A stretch of 64,000 nt of DNA, taken from Achromobacter sp. RTa (GTDB lineage: Bacteria; Pseudomonadota; Gammaproteobacteria; Burkholderiales; Burkholderiaceae_B). The notes beneath the pieces were generated by a model that saw only the letters and a list, made by a program, of their open reading frames with translations, did not search any database and was not told the origin of the DNA. Positions 42,777 to 52,949 of the stretch are shown one piece after another (positions within the stretch are counted from its first letter, which is position 1; each line of letters starts with the position of its first letter). The stretch is taken from contig NZ_JPYO01000013.1 of assembly GCF_000757485.1 (NCBI RefSeq), forward strand, positions 1 through 64,000. The letters are read 5' to 3'. Made by a program: the position numbers and the translations under genes.

Positions 42777-44036
42777 ATGAACGCCCCCCAAGCCCCCCTC
42801 GAATTCGTGCCGCCCTGGCAAGGGGACGGTTCCCACCGCATCCCGTTCGGCGTCTATACGGACGCGGCCCTGCACCAGCGCGAGCTGGAGCGCTTCTTCT
42901 ACCGCGGGCACTGGAGCTACGTGGGCCTGGAGGCGGAAATCCCGAATCCCGGCGACTTCAAGCGCACCGCCGTGGGCGAACGCTCCGTCATCCTGCTGCG
43001 GGACAACGACGGCCAGGTGCGCGTGGTGGAGAACGTGTGCGCCCACCGCGGCGTCCAGTTCTGCCGCGAACGCTCCGGCAACCGCAGCGAGTTCGTCTGC
43101 CCCTACCATCAGTGGAACTACGACCTGCAGGGCAACCTGATCGGCGTGCCCTTCCGCCGCGGCGTCAAGCAGGACGGCCGGGTCAACGGCGGCATGCCGC
43201 CCGACTTCAATCCCGAGGAGCATGGCCTGACCAAGCTGGCGGTGGCCTGCCGCAACGGCGTGGTCTTCGCCTCGTTCGACCACGACGTCGAGCCGCTGGA
43301 AGACTACCTGGGGCCGGACATCCTGCATTATTTCGACCGCGTCTTCGACGGACGCGAACTGGTGATCCACGGCTACAGCCGCCAGCGTATCCCGGGCAAC
43401 TGGAAGCTGATGCAGGAGAACATCAAGGACCCATACCACCCGGGCCTGCTGCATACGTGGTTCGTCACCTTCGGCCTGTGGAGGGCGGACAACCGGTCGG
43501 AACTGAAGATGGACCGCCACTTCCGCCACGCCGCCATGATCTCCACCCGCGGCCAGGGCGGCAAGGGCAGCGTGACCAGCGGCGTATCCAGCTTCAAGGA
43601 GCAGATGTCGCTGAACGACGACCGCTTCCTGGACATCGTGCCGGAACCCTGGTGGAACGGCCCCACCGCCGTGCTGATGACGCTGTTCCCCAGCGTCATC
43701 ATCCAGCAGCAGGTGAACTCCCTGTCCACCCGCCACATCCAGCCGGTGGGCCACGACGCCTTCGATTTCGTCTGGACGCATTTCGGCTTCGCCGATGACG
43801 CACCGGAAATGACGCGCCGCCGCCTGCGCCAGGCCAATCTGTTCGGCCCGGCGGGCTTCGTATCCGCCGACGACGGCGAGGTCATCGAGTTTTCGCAAGC
43901 GGGCTTCGAACAAAAGCCCTGGCACCGCAGCGTGGCGGAACTGGGAGGCAAGGCCGCCGAGAACACGGATCACATGGTGACCGAAACGCTGATCCGCGGC
44001 ATGTACGCGTACTGGCGCCGGGTGATGGAGGCCTGA
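42777..44036 (+). CDS. Rieske oxygenase large subunit, salicylate 5-hydroxylase/anthranilate dioxygenase type
   Basis: 419 residues. Rieske ligands are Cys88/His90 and Cys108/His111 (NVCAHRGV, VCPYHQW). The catalytic iron site is Asp218, His221 and His226 (DPYHPGLLH). The start at 42777 has AGGGG 7 nt upstream and a typical N-terminus; the longer frame into the divergent region is not coding. The length fits the NagG and AndAc large subunits (about 420). With a NahR-like regulator divergent and a NagH-like small subunit downstream, salicylate to gentisate is the favoured reaction; anthranilate is the main alternative. Confidence 0.85.
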   Translation: MNAPQAPLEFVPPWQGDGSHRIPFGVYTDAALHQRELERFFYRGHWSYVGLEAEIPNPGDFKRTAVGERSVILLRDNDGQVRVVENVCAHRGVQFCRERSGNRSEFVCPYHQWNYDLQGNLIGVPFRRGVKQDGRVNGGMPPDFNPEEHGLTKLAVACRNGVVFASFDHDVEPLEDYLGPDILHYFDRVFDGRELVIHGYSRQRIPGNWKLMQENIKDPYHPGLLHTWFVTFGLWRADNRSELKMDRHFRHAAMISTRGQGGKGSVTSGVSSFKEQMSLNDDRFLDIVPEPWWNGPTAVLMTLFPSVIIQQQVNSLSTRHIQPVGHDAFDFVWTHFGFADDAPEMTRRRLRQANLFGPAGFVSADDGEVIEFSQAGFEQKPWHRSVAELGGKAAENTDHMVTETLIRGMYAYWRRVMEA

Positions 44037-44038
44037 CG

Positions 44039-44512
44039 ATGCTGGACTTTCCCCTCTACTACCAACTGACCTGCCTGTACAACGACTACGCCGCCGCGCT
44101 GGACGCGGAGCAATGGGAAAACTGGCCCGACTTCTTCACGGAAGACTGCGTGTACAAGGTGCTGCCGCGCGAAAACCATGAACGCGGCTATCCCCTGGCG
44201 ACCATGTCCTTCGAGAGCCGCGGCATGCTGAAAGACCGCATCTACGGCGCCACCGACACGATCTTCCACGACCCCTACTACCAGCGCCACGTCGTGGGCG
44301 CGCCGCGCGTGCTGTCGGTGCAGGGCGACCGCATCGAATCCGAAGCCAACTACGCCGTATTCCGCACCAAGCCCAGCCAGCTGACCACGGTGTTCAACGT
44401 GGGCCGCTACCTGGACGTGGTGCGCCGCGGCCCCGACGGCCTGAAGTTCGAATCGCGCCTATGCATCTTCGACAGCGAGCTCGTGCCGAATTCGCTCATC
44501 TACCCCATCTGA
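44039..44512 (+). CDS. Rieske oxygenase small subunit, NagH-like
   Basis: 157-residue NTF2-like beta subunit. Blocks CLYNDYAAALD, WPDFFTEDC, ESRGMLKDRIYG, HDPYYQRHVVGAPRVLSV and FESRLCIFDSELVPNSLIYPI (seen in part) recall NagH of salicylate 5-hydroxylase. It is structural and forms hexamers with the large subunit. It starts 2 bp after the large-subunit stop, with GGAGG about 9 nt upstream of the ATG. Confidence 0.87.
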   Translation: MLDFPLYYQLTCLYNDYAAALDAEQWENWPDFFTEDCVYKVLPRENHERGYPLATMSFESRGMLKDRIYGATDTIFHDPYYQRHVVGAPRVLSVQGDRIESEANYAVFRTKPSQLTTVFNVGRYLDVVRRGPDGLKFESRLCIFDSELVPNSLIYPI

Positions 44513-44527
44513 CCAGGACACCTCACC

Positions 44528-44839
44528 ATGAGCATGCAATGGATCAAGGCCATCGCGAGGGCCGACGTGCCGGAAGAAGACGTGATTGCCGTCGAGGCGG
44601 GCGGCCGTGAAATCGCGTTCTACGGCGTGGACGGCGAAGTCTACGCCACCGACAATCTCTGTACGCACGGCAATGCGCGGCTATGCGACGGCTTCCTGAC
44701 CGGGCACGAAATCGAATGCCCGTTGCACCAGGGCCGCTTCGACGTGCGCGACGGCCGGGCGCTCTGTTCGCCGCTGCGCGACAACATCGCCACCTACCCC
44801 GTCAGGATCGAGGACGGCATGGTGTTCGTGGCGCTGTAG
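44528..44839 (+). CDS. Rieske-type [2Fe-2S] ferredoxin
   Basis: 103-residue ferredoxin with the Rieske cluster ligands Cys45/His47 and Cys64/His67 (CTHG, CPLHQG). It shuttles electrons from a reductase to the oxygenase encoded just upstream, as NagAb does for NagGH. No reductase gene follows; the next gene is on the other strand. The oxygenase must therefore borrow a reductase encoded elsewhere. A second in-frame ATG at 44534 would remove two residues. Confidence 0.9.
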   Translation: MSMQWIKAIARADVPEEDVIAVEAGGREIAFYGVDGEVYATDNLCTHGNARLCDGFLTGHEIECPLHQGRFDVRDGRALCSPLRDNIATYPVRIEDGMVFVAL

Positions 44840-44865
44840 TAGCCAGGCCCGCCGCGGCCCTGCGC

Positions 44866-45708
44866 TCAGACGGCGAGGCGCAGCGCTTCGTTGGCCGCGG
44901 CCATGCCCATGGCCGCGGTGACGGTCACGACCGAACCGTATCCGGCGCAGGACAGCCCTTGCGGCGCCAGCACCTGGCCCGACGCGCCCATATCGTCCTC
45001 GCCTTCGGTGGCGCGGGTCCAGGCGTCCGGCAGGATGGCGGGCTGGTCGAACCACAAGGCATGGATGCCCATCTTCGGCACGCGCTTCAAGGCCTTGCCG
45101 TTCTGGTCGGAAGCGCGCGGAAACCCGTGCTCGCGCCGCAGCTTGTTGCGCAGCTTGGACAGCAGCGCGTCGTTCACCGCCGCCGACAGATCGCCCGCCC
45201 GCAAGGCCAGCGGATCCGTCTTGCCGCCCGCGCCGCCGCACAGCAGCATGGGCACGCCCTGCGCCCGCGCGTGCAGGATCATCGCGATCTTGGCGGCGGC
45301 CTGGTCGGTGCAATCGATGATGACGGAGTACGGGCCGGGCAGCACGTCGGCCACGTTTTCCGGCGACACGAAATCGTCCACCCGCGTGAGCCGGCATTCC
45401 GGATTGATGGCCAGCACGCGTTCGGCCATGGCGTCGACCTTGGATTGCCCGAGCGTGGACGTCAGCGCGTGGATCTGCCGGTTGACGTTGGATTCGGCGA
45501 TGTGGTCCAGGTCGATGAGCGTCAAGGCGCCGACCCCGCAGCGCGCCAAGGCCTCCACGGTCCAGGACCCGACTCCTCCCAGGCCGGCGACCGCGACATG
45601 CGCGTTACGGAGGCGGGCGGGGGCTTCGGGGCCATACAGCCGCGACAGGCCGCCGAAGCGGCGGTCCAGGTCGGCGGGTTCCTGATGGTGAAGTTCTGGG
45701 GAGTTCAT
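44866..45708 (-). CDS. tcdA: tRNA threonylcarbamoyladenosine dehydratase
   Basis: 280-residue E1-like (ThiF/MoeB fold) enzyme that uses ATP to cyclise t6A37 to ct6A in tRNA. Visible features are RRFGGLSRLYG, the nucleotide loop GLGGVGSWTVEALARCG, the Asp of LIDLDHIAESNVNRQ and VIIDCTDQ. Length is close to the E. coli protein (268). The start at 45708 (MNSPELHHQEP) fits the family; a frame extending to 45864 runs through the palindrome repeats and is rejected. TAAAAT just upstream could be a -10 for a short or leaderless transcript. Confidence 0.9.
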   Translation of the reverse strand: MNSPELHHQEPADLDRRFGGLSRLYGPEAPARLRNAHVAVAGLGGVGSWTVEALARCGVGALTLIDLDHIAESNVNRQIHALTSTLGQSKVDAMAERVLAINPECRLTRVDDFVSPENVADVLPGPYSVIIDCTDQAAAKIAMILHARAQGVPMLLCGGAGGKTDPLALRAGDLSAAVNDALLSKLRNKLRREHGFPRASDQNGKALKRVPKMGIHALWFDQPAILPDAWTRATEGEDDMGASGQVLAPQGLSCAGYGSVVTVTAAMGMAAANEALRLAV

Positions 45709-45761
45709 GGGAGGGTATTTTAGGGCAGGCGGTATGGGGGGATGAGGGCCCCACCGTTCAA

Positions 45762-45947
45762 GTGTCTGACACCCCAGTGTCTGACACCCAAGGAAGTGCC
45801 CTTCACGCGGCTCCAGCGCCCCGCGGGTGTCTGACACCCATCGATATGCGCTGGTGTCAGACACCCTATGGCGCGCCCATGCAACTTGACCGCCGTCTCC
45901 CCAGGGAGTCAGACACTATCCCGATATGCGCTGGGTGTCAGACACCG
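45762..45947. repeat. GTGTCWGACAC palindrome cluster C
   Basis: Exact copies start at 45762, 45777, 45827, 45854 and 45935, and a one-mismatch copy (GAGTCAGACAC) at 45906. A longer unit, CGATATGCGCTGG followed by the palindrome, appears at about 45842 and 45922, an 80-bp period. The cluster fills the gap between tcdA and the efflux lipoprotein gene; no gene is visible in it. Confidence 0.88.
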
Positions 45948-45972
45948 GCGGCTCTCCGACGCGACAAGCGCC

Positions 45973-47409
45973 TCAAGATCCCGCCGCCACACCGGCAAGC
46001 TCGTCCGCCGCATCATCCCCGCCAAGCGCCTGGTACACCGTTACCTGGTTCACCAGCCGGTTCAGCATGTTCTCGTCTCGCGCAATCTCGGCCGTGCGGC
46101 GCTTTTCCTGGGCGTCCAGCCAGTCCTTCAGCGGCACTGCGCCCGCCCGGTAGCGAACCTCGTACAGGCTTTCGGCCTGGCGGGCCGCCCGCAGCGACGC
46201 ATCCAACTGCTCGGCCTGCAAACGCAGCTGAGTGCGGTTCGACAGGGCGTTTTCCACGTCGGCCATCGCCTGGTACAGCGACTGCCGGAAATTCACCACG
46301 CGCTCTTCGTAGTCCGCCTTGGATATCTTGATGTTGAGTTGCATCTGGTTCCATTGCAGGAACGGCAAGGTCAGCCCGGCGGCCAGCGATCCGACCGGGT
46401 TCTGCAGGATGTCGGACAGCGTCGGGCTGGCGCTGCCCAGGGCGCCCGTCAGGGTCAGGGGCGGATAGAAGCTGGCGCGGGTCGCGTCGACGTTGGCCAG
46501 GGATTCCCGCAGGCGCAGTTCAGAGGCACGCAGATCGGGGCGACGGCCCAGCAGTTCGGCCGGGACGCCGGCGCGCGCCTCGGGCAACGGATATTGCGGC
46601 AGGCGCGGCGGATCGGCCATGGTGCGCTCCGGCGGGCCGTCGAACAAAATGGCCAATGCGTTCGCGTACTCCACCCGCGCCTGCACCAGCAGCTCATGGG
46701 CGGCCTGCTGGCTGGCGACGGTCTGCTCGGCCTCGGCCATTTCCAGCGCCGACGCGCCCCCCGCCGCGTACTGGGCGCGTACCAGGTCCTGCGTCTTGCG
46801 CGCGTAGGCGATGCTCTCTTCGCTGCTCGCGATGCGCTGGTTGATGAAGGCAGTCTGCCAGTACAGCGTGGCGGTGGTGCCGACCAGCGACAACGCCGCG
46901 CTCTGGCGGTCCTGCTCGGTGGCCAGCGCCTCCCATTGCGCGGCATCGCGCTGGCGGGACAGCCTGCCCCACAGGTCCACTTCATAGCTGACGGTCAGCT
47001 CGGCCGCATTGTTCCGCGTGGTGAAGCGTTCGCCGCTGAGCGTGCGGGTGCGCGTCACGTTGGCGGTCCCGCCCAGCTGCGGGAACAGCTGGTCTTCGGA
47101 CAGGCCGGCCTGGTACTGGGCCCGGCGCACCCGGATGGCGGCGGCGGCCAGGTCATTGTTGCGCGCCAGCGCGCCCTCGACCAGGCCATTGAGCACCGGG
47201 TCGCCGAAGTTGCGCCACCACGCCCCCCCTTCGACCAGCGCGCCGGCCTGGGCCGCAGAGACGGCCGGGCCATGGGACCAGGCCGCCGGCACCGAGGCCG
47301 CCGGCGTCTCGTAGTCGGAGCGCAGCAGGCCGCCGCAGCCGCCAAGCGCCAGCAGCAGCGTCAGCGCGGCGGGTTTGCAGATCAAGGAAACCGCTTTCAT
47401 CGTCCTCAT
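45973..47409 (-). CDS. Outer-membrane efflux lipoprotein (NodT/OprM family)
   Basis: 478-residue TolC-fold channel with a lipoprotein signal: [11 protein letters not shown] gives lipidated Cys25. Two outer-membrane-efflux repeats follow, with [15 protein letters not shown] and [24 protein letters not shown] (in part) as family marks. It forms the outer-membrane duct for the MacAB-like pump encoded just upstream. The ATG at 47409 overlaps the macB stop (ATGA); an alternative ATG at 47400 keeps the signal peptide. The longer open frame continuing into macB is in a different phase and not real. Confidence 0.88.
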   Translation of the reverse strand: MRTMKAVSLICKPAALTLLLALGGCGGLLRSDYETPAASVPAAWSHGPAVSAAQAGALVEGGAWWRNFGDPVLNGLVEGALARNNDLAAAAIRVRRAQYQAGLSEDQLFPQLGGTANVTRTRTLSGERFTTRNNAAELTVSYEVDLWGRLSRQRDAAQWEALATEQDRQSAALSLVGTTATLYWQTAFINQRIASSEESIAYARKTQDLVRAQYAAGGASALEMAEAEQTVASQQAAHELLVQARVEYANALAILFDGPPERTMADPPRLPQYPLPEARAGVPAELLGRRPDLRASELRLRESLANVDATRASFYPPLTLTGALGSASPTLSDILQNPVGSLAAGLTLPFLQWNQMQLNIKISKADYEERVVNFRQSLYQAMADVENALSNRTQLRLQAEQLDASLRAARQAESLYEVRYRAGAVPLKDWLDAQEKRRTAEIARDENMLNRLVNQVTVYQALGGDDAADELAGVAAGS

Positions 47410-49364
47410 TCCCGGGCCAGTGCCTCGACGGGGTCCAGCCGCGCCGCATTGCGCGCCGGCAAATAGCCGAAGAGCACCCCGATCAGCGTCGAGCAGGTGA
47501 ACGCGGCCACCATGGCCGCCGTGGAGTAGATCATTGTGAACGAACCGCCCGTGGCCTTGGACACGAGCACGCCCAGCCCCAGGGAAAGAATGATGCCGAT
47601 CGCTCCGCCGATCAGGCACACCAGCACAGCCTCGATCAGGAACTGCTGCATGATGTCGCTGCGCCGCGCGCCCACCGCCATGCGCACGCCGATTTCGCGG
47701 GTGCGCTCGGTGACCGAGACCAGCATGATGTTCATGACGCCAATGCCGCCCACCATCAGCGAGATCAGCGCGATCATGGATACCAGGAGCGTCATCGTCG
47801 CCGTGGTGCGTTCGATGGTCTTGCGGATGGCATCCGTGTTGAAGACGAAGAAGTCCTTCACCACATGCCGGCGTGTCAGCAGGCGCACGATGGCCTGCTC
47901 CGCCGCGGCGGGCGGCGAGGCGTCGTTGACCCGCACCGTGATGCTCTTCAGGTGCTGCTGGCCCAGCACCCGCGACAGCGCCGTGGTGTAGGGGATCCAT
48001 ACGTTCAAGGTGTCCTTGCTGCCGAAGACGGAGTCCTTCTTCTGCGTCACCCCGATTACGCGCGCCGGCATGGAACCCAGGAACACCACCTGGCCGATGG
48101 GGTCGGTATGCGAACCGAACAGCGTCCGGCGGGTGCCGTCGTCGATCACCACTTCCTGGGCCCGGCGCGTCACGCTGGTTTCGTCGAAGAACTTGCCCTG
48201 CGCGAGCCTGATCGCGCGCACGCGGAAATACTGCTCGCCCACGCCCTGTATCACCCCGTTCACCGACACGTTGCGGTAGCGCAGCGTATTGCTGGTGGAC
48301 ACCTCGGGCGTGACGCTGTCCACATAGGATTCGCGCGCCAGCGCATCCGCATCCGCGGCCACCAGCGTGCGGATGTTGACGGCCTTCTCGTCGCCGAAGT
48401 CCTTGCCGGGAAATATCTCGACGGTATTGGTGCCGATTTCGCTGATGTCGTCCAGGATCTTGCGGCGCGAGCCCTCGCCCAGCGCAACCACGGACACCAC
48501 CGCCGCGATGCCGATGATGATGCCCAGCATCGTCAGCGAGGTGCGCAGCCGGTGCGCGTTCATGGCAAGCAGCGCCATGCGCAGGGCTTCGCCGCAACGG
48601 TCCAGGTAGGCCTGCCAGGCGGGCCGCTGGGCCAGCCCCGGCGGCTCGTCCCTGGCGATCTCGCGCCGCGGGGCGTCTGGGTTGCGATGGTCGGAAACGA
48701 TCTCGCCGTCGCTGATCTCGATGATGCGCTGGGCATGGCGCGCCACGTTCATATCGTGAGTCACGATGATGATGGTGTGCCCCGCTGCATTCAGCTCTTC
48801 CAGGATGCGCAGCACTTCCTGGCCGGTATGCGTGTCCAGCGCCCCGGTGGGTTCGTCGGCCAGGATGATGTCGCCGCCATTCATCAGCGCCCGCGCGATG
48901 CTCACGCGCTGCTGCTGGCCGCCGGAAAGCTGGCCGGGCCGGTGCCCGGATCTCTCGCCCAGCCCCAGCCTCTCCAGCAGCTCGCCGGCGCGCGTCAGGC
49001 GCGCCTCGCGCCGCTTGCCTGCGTAGACGGCCGGCACTTCGACGTTGCCCAGCGCAGTCAGGTCCGACAACAGGTGGTAGCGCTGGAAGATGAAGCCGAA
49101 ATGCTCGCGACGCAGTTCGGCCAGCTCGTCCGGGTCCAGCTCGCCGGTGCTGCGCCCGTCCACCCGGTACTCGCCGCGGGTCGGCCGGTCCAGGCAGCCC
49201 AGGATGTTCATCAGCGTGGACTTGCCCGAGCCGGATGCGCCTACGATGGCCACCATTTCTCCCGCCTCGATGGCCAGGTCGATGTCCTTCAGGACGGCGA
49301 TGGTCTGCTCGCCCGCCGGGAACTCGCGGCGCACGCCTGCCAGCGCGATGAGGGGCCCGCTCAT
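47406..49364 (-). CDS. macB: MacB-type ABC efflux transporter
   Basis: 652 residues. The N-terminal ATPase (about 1-235) has Walker [10 protein letters not shown], signature [15 protein letters not shown] and Walker [12 protein letters not shown] first membrane helix near 280, a large periplasmic domain and three C-terminal helices (about 525-640) complete the mechanotransmission architecture of MacB. It drives extrusion of macrolides, lipopeptides or siderophores from the periplasm; in MacAB-like systems near pseudomonads the cargo is pyoverdine, but no such link is seen here. It starts 1 bp after the macA stop region. Confidence 0.92.
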   Translation of the reverse strand: MSGPLIALAGVRREFPAGEQTIAVLKDIDLAIEAGEMVAIVGASGSGKSTLMNILGCLDRPTRGEYRVDGRSTGELDPDELAELRREHFGFIFQRYHLLSDLTALGNVEVPAVYAGKRREARLTRAGELLERLGLGERSGHRPGQLSGGQQQRVSIARALMNGGDIILADEPTGALDTHTGQEVLRILEELNAAGHTIIIVTHDMNVARHAQRIIEISDGEIVSDHRNPDAPRREIARDEPPGLAQRPAWQAYLDRCGEALRMALLAMNAHRLRTSLTMLGIIIGIAAVVSVVALGEGSRRKILDDISEIGTNTVEIFPGKDFGDEKAVNIRTLVAADADALARESYVDSVTPEVSTSNTLRYRNVSVNGVIQGVGEQYFRVRAIRLAQGKFFDETSVTRRAQEVVIDDGTRRTLFGSHTDPIGQVVFLGSMPARVIGVTQKKDSVFGSKDTLNVWIPYTTALSRVLGQQHLKSITVRVNDASPPAAAEQAIVRLLTRRHVVKDFFVFNTDAIRKTIERTTATMTLLVSMIALISLMVGGIGVMNIMLVSVTERTREIGVRMAVGARRSDIMQQFLIEAVLVCLIGGAIGIILSLGLGVLVSKATGGSFTMIYSTAAMVAAFTCSTLIGVLFGYLPARNAARLDPVEALARE

Positions 49365-49365
49365 C

Positions 49366-50553
49366 TCAGGCCCCCGGCGCCGGGACGGCCGGGGCGGCGT
49401 CGGCCGACACGACCCGCTCGCCCACCTCCAGCCCCTCCAGCACCTGCGCCTGGACGTTGTTGTTCATGCCGATCCTGACCTGCCGCTCTTCCGTCTTGTT
49501 GTCCTTCAGGACCACGCGCACGGCGTAGCGGCCGTCTTCGCCCCGCTTGCCCAGAGCCGAGGCCGGCACCACGACGGTGTCCTTGGCCTCGCCCAGCACG
49601 ATGAAGACCTGCGCGGTCATCGAGATGCGCAGCTTCTCGTCGGGATTGGGCACGTCGAACAGGCCGTTGTAATAGACGGCCGCGGTGGTGGAACTGCCGG
49701 TGGAGGACGCGGTCAGCGAGGACGCCGCGTCGTCCTTCTGGATGGAATCCGGCGCGGGCTCCACCGCCCGCAGCTTGGCGTGATAGCGCTCGTCGGGCTC
49801 GCCCAGAATGGTGAAGTACACGGGCAGGCCGGGCTTCACGCGGGTCACGTCCGCCTCCGAGATCTGTGCCTTCACCGTCATGGTGTCGACCTGGGCCACC
49901 TTGATGATGGTGGGCGCGCTCTGGATCGAATTGACGGTCTGACCTTCCTTGGTGACCACCGCCACCACCACGCCGTCGATGGGCGATGCGATGCGGGTGT
50001 AGCCCAGGTTGACCTTGGCCGTGTCCACCTGGATCTCGGCCTGGGCGATCTGGGCGTCCAGCGACGCGATCTCCGCGCGGGTCACCCCCAGCGTGGCTTC
50101 CGCGGTCTCGTAGGCTTCGCGCGAACTGGCGTCCGCGGCCAGCATCTGGCGCTGGCGGCGGAAAGCCAGCTCGGCTTGCTTCAGCATGGCGACCTTGGCG
50201 GCCCGCTCCGCGCGGCGCGTCTGCAGGGCGGCCTCGGCGTTGCGCAAGTCGTTCTGCTGGGTCAGGTCGTCGATCTCGGCGACCAGCTGGCCCTTCTTGA
50301 CCCGGTCGCCCAGCGCCACCTTCAGGGATTTCAGCTGGCCGGAAACCTGGGCGCCCACGCTCACGCGCTCGATGGCGTCGATGGTGCCGCTGGCCAGGAC
50401 GCTGTCCTCGAGATCGGCGCGCGTGACCTCGGCCACGGCGAAAGTGGGCGGAGGCGGCGCCGAGAAAAAGGCGGCGCGCACGGCATAAACGACCAGGAGG
50501 AGCAGAACGGCTATCAGGGAATAGCGTTTGAACTTGCTGCGGGACTTTTTCAT
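49366..50553 (-). CDS. macA: MacA-type periplasmic adaptor protein
   Basis: 395-residue membrane-fusion protein with a single N-terminal anchor (about 12-27), lipoyl halves around residues 60-80 and 175-190 ([14 protein letters not shown] and [13 protein letters not shown]), a coiled-coil hairpin between them (about 100-165) and a C-terminal beta-barrel. It links MacB to the outer-membrane channel. An unusual Ser/Thr-rich insert ([15 protein letters not shown]) interrupts the beta-barrel region near 280. It is the first gene of macA-macB-lipoprotein; the 411-bp upstream gap presumably carries its promoter. Confidence 0.9.
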   Translation of the reverse strand: MKKSRSKFKRYSLIAVLLLLVVYAVRAAFFSAPPPPTFAVAEVTRADLEDSVLASGTIDAIERVSVGAQVSGQLKSLKVALGDRVKKGQLVAEIDDLTQQNDLRNAEAALQTRRAERAAKVAMLKQAELAFRRQRQMLAADASSREAYETAEATLGVTRAEIASLDAQIAQAEIQVDTAKVNLGYTRIASPIDGVVVAVVTKEGQTVNSIQSAPTIIKVAQVDTMTVKAQISEADVTRVKPGLPVYFTILGEPDERYHAKLRAVEPAPDSIQKDDAASSLTASSTGSSTTAAVYYNGLFDVPNPDEKLRISMTAQVFIVLGEAKDTVVVPASALGKRGEDGRYAVRVVLKDNKTEERQVRIGMNNNVQAQVLEGLEVGERVVSADAAPAVPAPGA

Positions 50554-50964
50554 TGAACCTGCCGAATGGGGCGCGGGGATCCGCTCCCGCGCCGGTATTG
50601 CGAATTGCGGACGGAACCAGGACAGCCTGCCCGCGATGCCTGCACATCCTAAACGCGGGGCCCGGCCAAACCATGGTCAATCTATGGCAAAACAGTGAAA
50701 AACCGTAAAGCGCCGCCGCTGCCAGGGATCCTGCCGATTGTTCCGTTGCGAGAACGATACAACGCTTTGGCCCGGGCCGGCGCCGCTTCCGCGCGGCCAG
50801 AAGCGCCGAACATGCCGCCATCTTGCGCCATAAGCATGCGAGTTCGACCCTAGATGGCCTTTATCGTGTAACGGACGATTGGCGCCAATTGCGGCACTGC
50901 AAAACACGCCCGCCTCGACATTGGGCGACGATATGGACAGAATGAATGCAGTTAAGCCGTATCC
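50554..50964. other. 411-bp divergent gap between macA and MFS genes
   Basis: No open frame with coding character is visible. It has a moderately AT-rich core (about 50670-50750) and a perfect 12-bp palindrome ATTGGCGCCAAT at 50878-50889. I could not place a convincing -35/-10 pair on either strand, though both flanking operons must be served from here. Confidence 0.6.
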
Positions 50965-52173
50965 GTGTCTACCTCCCATAGATCCCCCTCCTCGCCGTCC
51001 AGTTCCCCGGAATTTTCCGGGGCGGTGCTGCTGTGCCTCCTGGCCATGATGAATCACGTGGCGCTGACGGGGGGACGCATCACCGTCTCGCTGACCGCAC
51101 TGCAAATGGGGCTGTCGACCTTCAAGGTGGGCACTTTGGTTGCGGTATTCGCCGTGTTGCCCATGCTTTTCTCGGTGCGCGCGGGCCGCTGGGTCGACCG
51201 GGTCGGCATCGTGCGGCCGCTGGTCATCGGCACTACATTGGTCGCGTTCGGCACCCTATTGCCCTTTATCTTCCAGACCCAGCTGGCGCTGCTCATCGCA
51301 TCCTGCTGCATCGGCATCGGCTTCATGCTGCACCAGGTCGCCACCCAGGACATGCTGGGCCACGCCGAGCCCACGCAGCGGCTGCGCAACTTCTCCTTCA
51401 TGTCGCTGGCCCTGGCGGGGTCGGGCTTTTCCGGGCCGCTGATCGCCGGCCTGGCGATCGACCACCTGGGCACCCGCCTGGCCTTCGGCCTGCTCACGCT
51501 GGGCCCCTTGCTGTCGGCGGGCGGGCTTTACGTGCTGCGTCACCAATTGAAGGCGGCGGATTCGCTGCTGTCCGGGGCAAAAGAGGCCGAACGGCGGCGC
51601 GTTACCGAATTGCTTGCCGTGCCCGCGCTGCGCCGCATCCTGATGGTGAACACCATTCTGTCCGGCGCCTGGGACACCCATTTGTTCGTCGTGCCCATCT
51701 TCGGCGTGGCCATCGGGCTGTCGGCCACCACGATCGGCGTGATTCTTGCGTCCTTCGCGGCGGCAACGTTCGTCATCCGCCTGGTTCTCCCGCTGATCCA
51801 GCGCCGGGTGCGGTCCTGGACGCTAGTGCGGGTCGCCATGGCGACGGCGGCCATCGACTTCATGTTTTACCCGCTGTTCACCGACGTTACCGTGCTGATC
51901 GTGCTGTCTTTCATCCTGGGGCTGGCCCTGGGATGCTGCCAGCCCAGCATGCTGTCCCTGCTGCACCAGCATTCGCCTCCGGGGCGCGCCGCCGAGGCCG
52001 TAGGCCTGCGTATGGCCCTCATCAACGGCTCCCAGGTCTCGTTGCCGTTGACCTTCGGCGCGCTCGGTGCGGTAATTGGCGTTGCCCCCCTTTTCTGGGC
52101 CTATTCCCTGGCCTTGATGGCCGGGGGCTGGGCCAACCGCAATCCCCCGATCGAATCTGACCGCAAACCGTAG
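50965..52173 (+). CDS. Major facilitator superfamily transporter
   Basis: 402-residue inner-membrane protein with about twelve hydrophobic segments and the MFS loop 2-3 motif seen as RAGRWVDRVGIVRP. Most similar in style to drug or small-molecule exporters of the MFS_1 family. The start is GTG at 50965 with a poor ribosome site; a downstream ATG at MMNHVALTGG is an alternative. It is followed 2 bp later by chaC, so the two may be cotranscribed. Substrate unknown. Confidence 0.85.
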   Translation: MSTSHRSPSSPSSSPEFSGAVLLCLLAMMNHVALTGGRITVSLTALQMGLSTFKVGTLVAVFAVLPMLFSVRAGRWVDRVGIVRPLVIGTTLVAFGTLLPFIFQTQLALLIASCCIGIGFMLHQVATQDMLGHAEPTQRLRNFSFMSLALAGSGFSGPLIAGLAIDHLGTRLAFGLLTLGPLLSAGGLYVLRHQLKAADSLLSGAKEAERRRVTELLAVPALRRILMVNTILSGAWDTHLFVVPIFGVAIGLSATTIGVILASFAAATFVIRLVLPLIQRRVRSWTLVRVAMATAAIDFMFYPLFTDVTVLIVLSFILGLALGCCQPSMLSLLHQHSPPGRAAEAVGLRMALINGSQVSLPLTFGALGAVIGVAPLFWAYSLALMAGGWANRNPPIESDRKP

Positions 52174-52175
52174 TC

Positions 52176-52835
52176 GTGAACATCCCGTCTTCCCCTCCCG
52201 CCGGCATTCCCGGCTCCAGCCTGCCGTTTCGCCTCTGGACGCCCGAAGAACGGCAGGGCTCCTTGGACGAGGCCTTGCGCCACTGGCAATCGGGCGAGGA
52301 TGTATGGGTGTACGGATACGGTTCGCTGATCTGGCGCCCTGATTTCGACTTCATGGAGCGCCGGCTCGCCACCCTGCGCGGCCATCACCGGGCGCTGTGC
52401 CTGTGGTCGCGGGTGAACCGGGGCACCCCGGAATGCCCGGGCCTGGTGTTCGGCCTGGACCGGGGCGGTTCGTGCCGCGGCGTGGTGTACCGGTTGGCCG
52501 GCCACCAGGTGCCCAATTACTTCCCCGCGCTCTGGGAGCGCGAAATGTCCACGGGCGCCTACCTGCCGCGCTGGCTCAACTGCACGACCGAGGCCGGCAC
52601 CGTCCGGGCGCTGGTCTTCATCATGAACCGGGACAATCCCGCCTATATCCGCGCCCTGCCCGAGCCCGAGCTGCTGGAGATCGTGCGCCGCGCCGCCGGC
52701 CGCTACGGGCCCTGCACCGATTATGTGGTGCAGACCGCCCAGGCGCTGCGCGCCGCCGGCATCCATGATGCCCGGCTGGACGCCATCGCCCGGCGGCTGG
52801 AGCAGGATGGGCGCCCCCTGCCGGAAGGCGCGTGA
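52176..52835 (+). CDS. chaC: Glutathione-specific gamma-glutamylcyclotransferase (ChaC)
   Basis: 219 residues with the diagnostic substrate loop YGYGSLIW (about 46-53) and the catalytic Glu in LWEREMSTGAYLPRW. The enzyme degrades glutathione to 5-oxoproline and Cys-Gly in the cytosol. The start is GTG 52176, 2 bp after the MFS stop. Length is near E. coli ChaC (231). Confidence 0.92.
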   Translation: MNIPSSPPAGIPGSSLPFRLWTPEERQGSLDEALRHWQSGEDVWVYGYGSLIWRPDFDFMERRLATLRGHHRALCLWSRVNRGTPECPGLVFGLDRGGSCRGVVYRLAGHQVPNYFPALWEREMSTGAYLPRWLNCTTEAGTVRALVFIMNRDNPAYIRALPEPELLEIVRRAAGRYGPCTDYVVQTAQALRAAGIHDARLDAIARRLEQDGRPLPEGA

Positions 52836-52949
52836 GGCGCCCGCCCCGGATTCCGGGGCTTGCTTGCCGGAGACCTGAGCGGGGTCAATAGAGGGACGGC
52901 GGTCCAGGCGGTATAAACTCCCTGTTATCAACGCTGAATCCTTACGCCC

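Noticed and set aside
45709-45864. N-terminal extension of tcdA through the palindrome repeats
   Set aside because: The extra residues are translated repeat DNA (SDTSAYRWVSDT-like) with no family counterpart.
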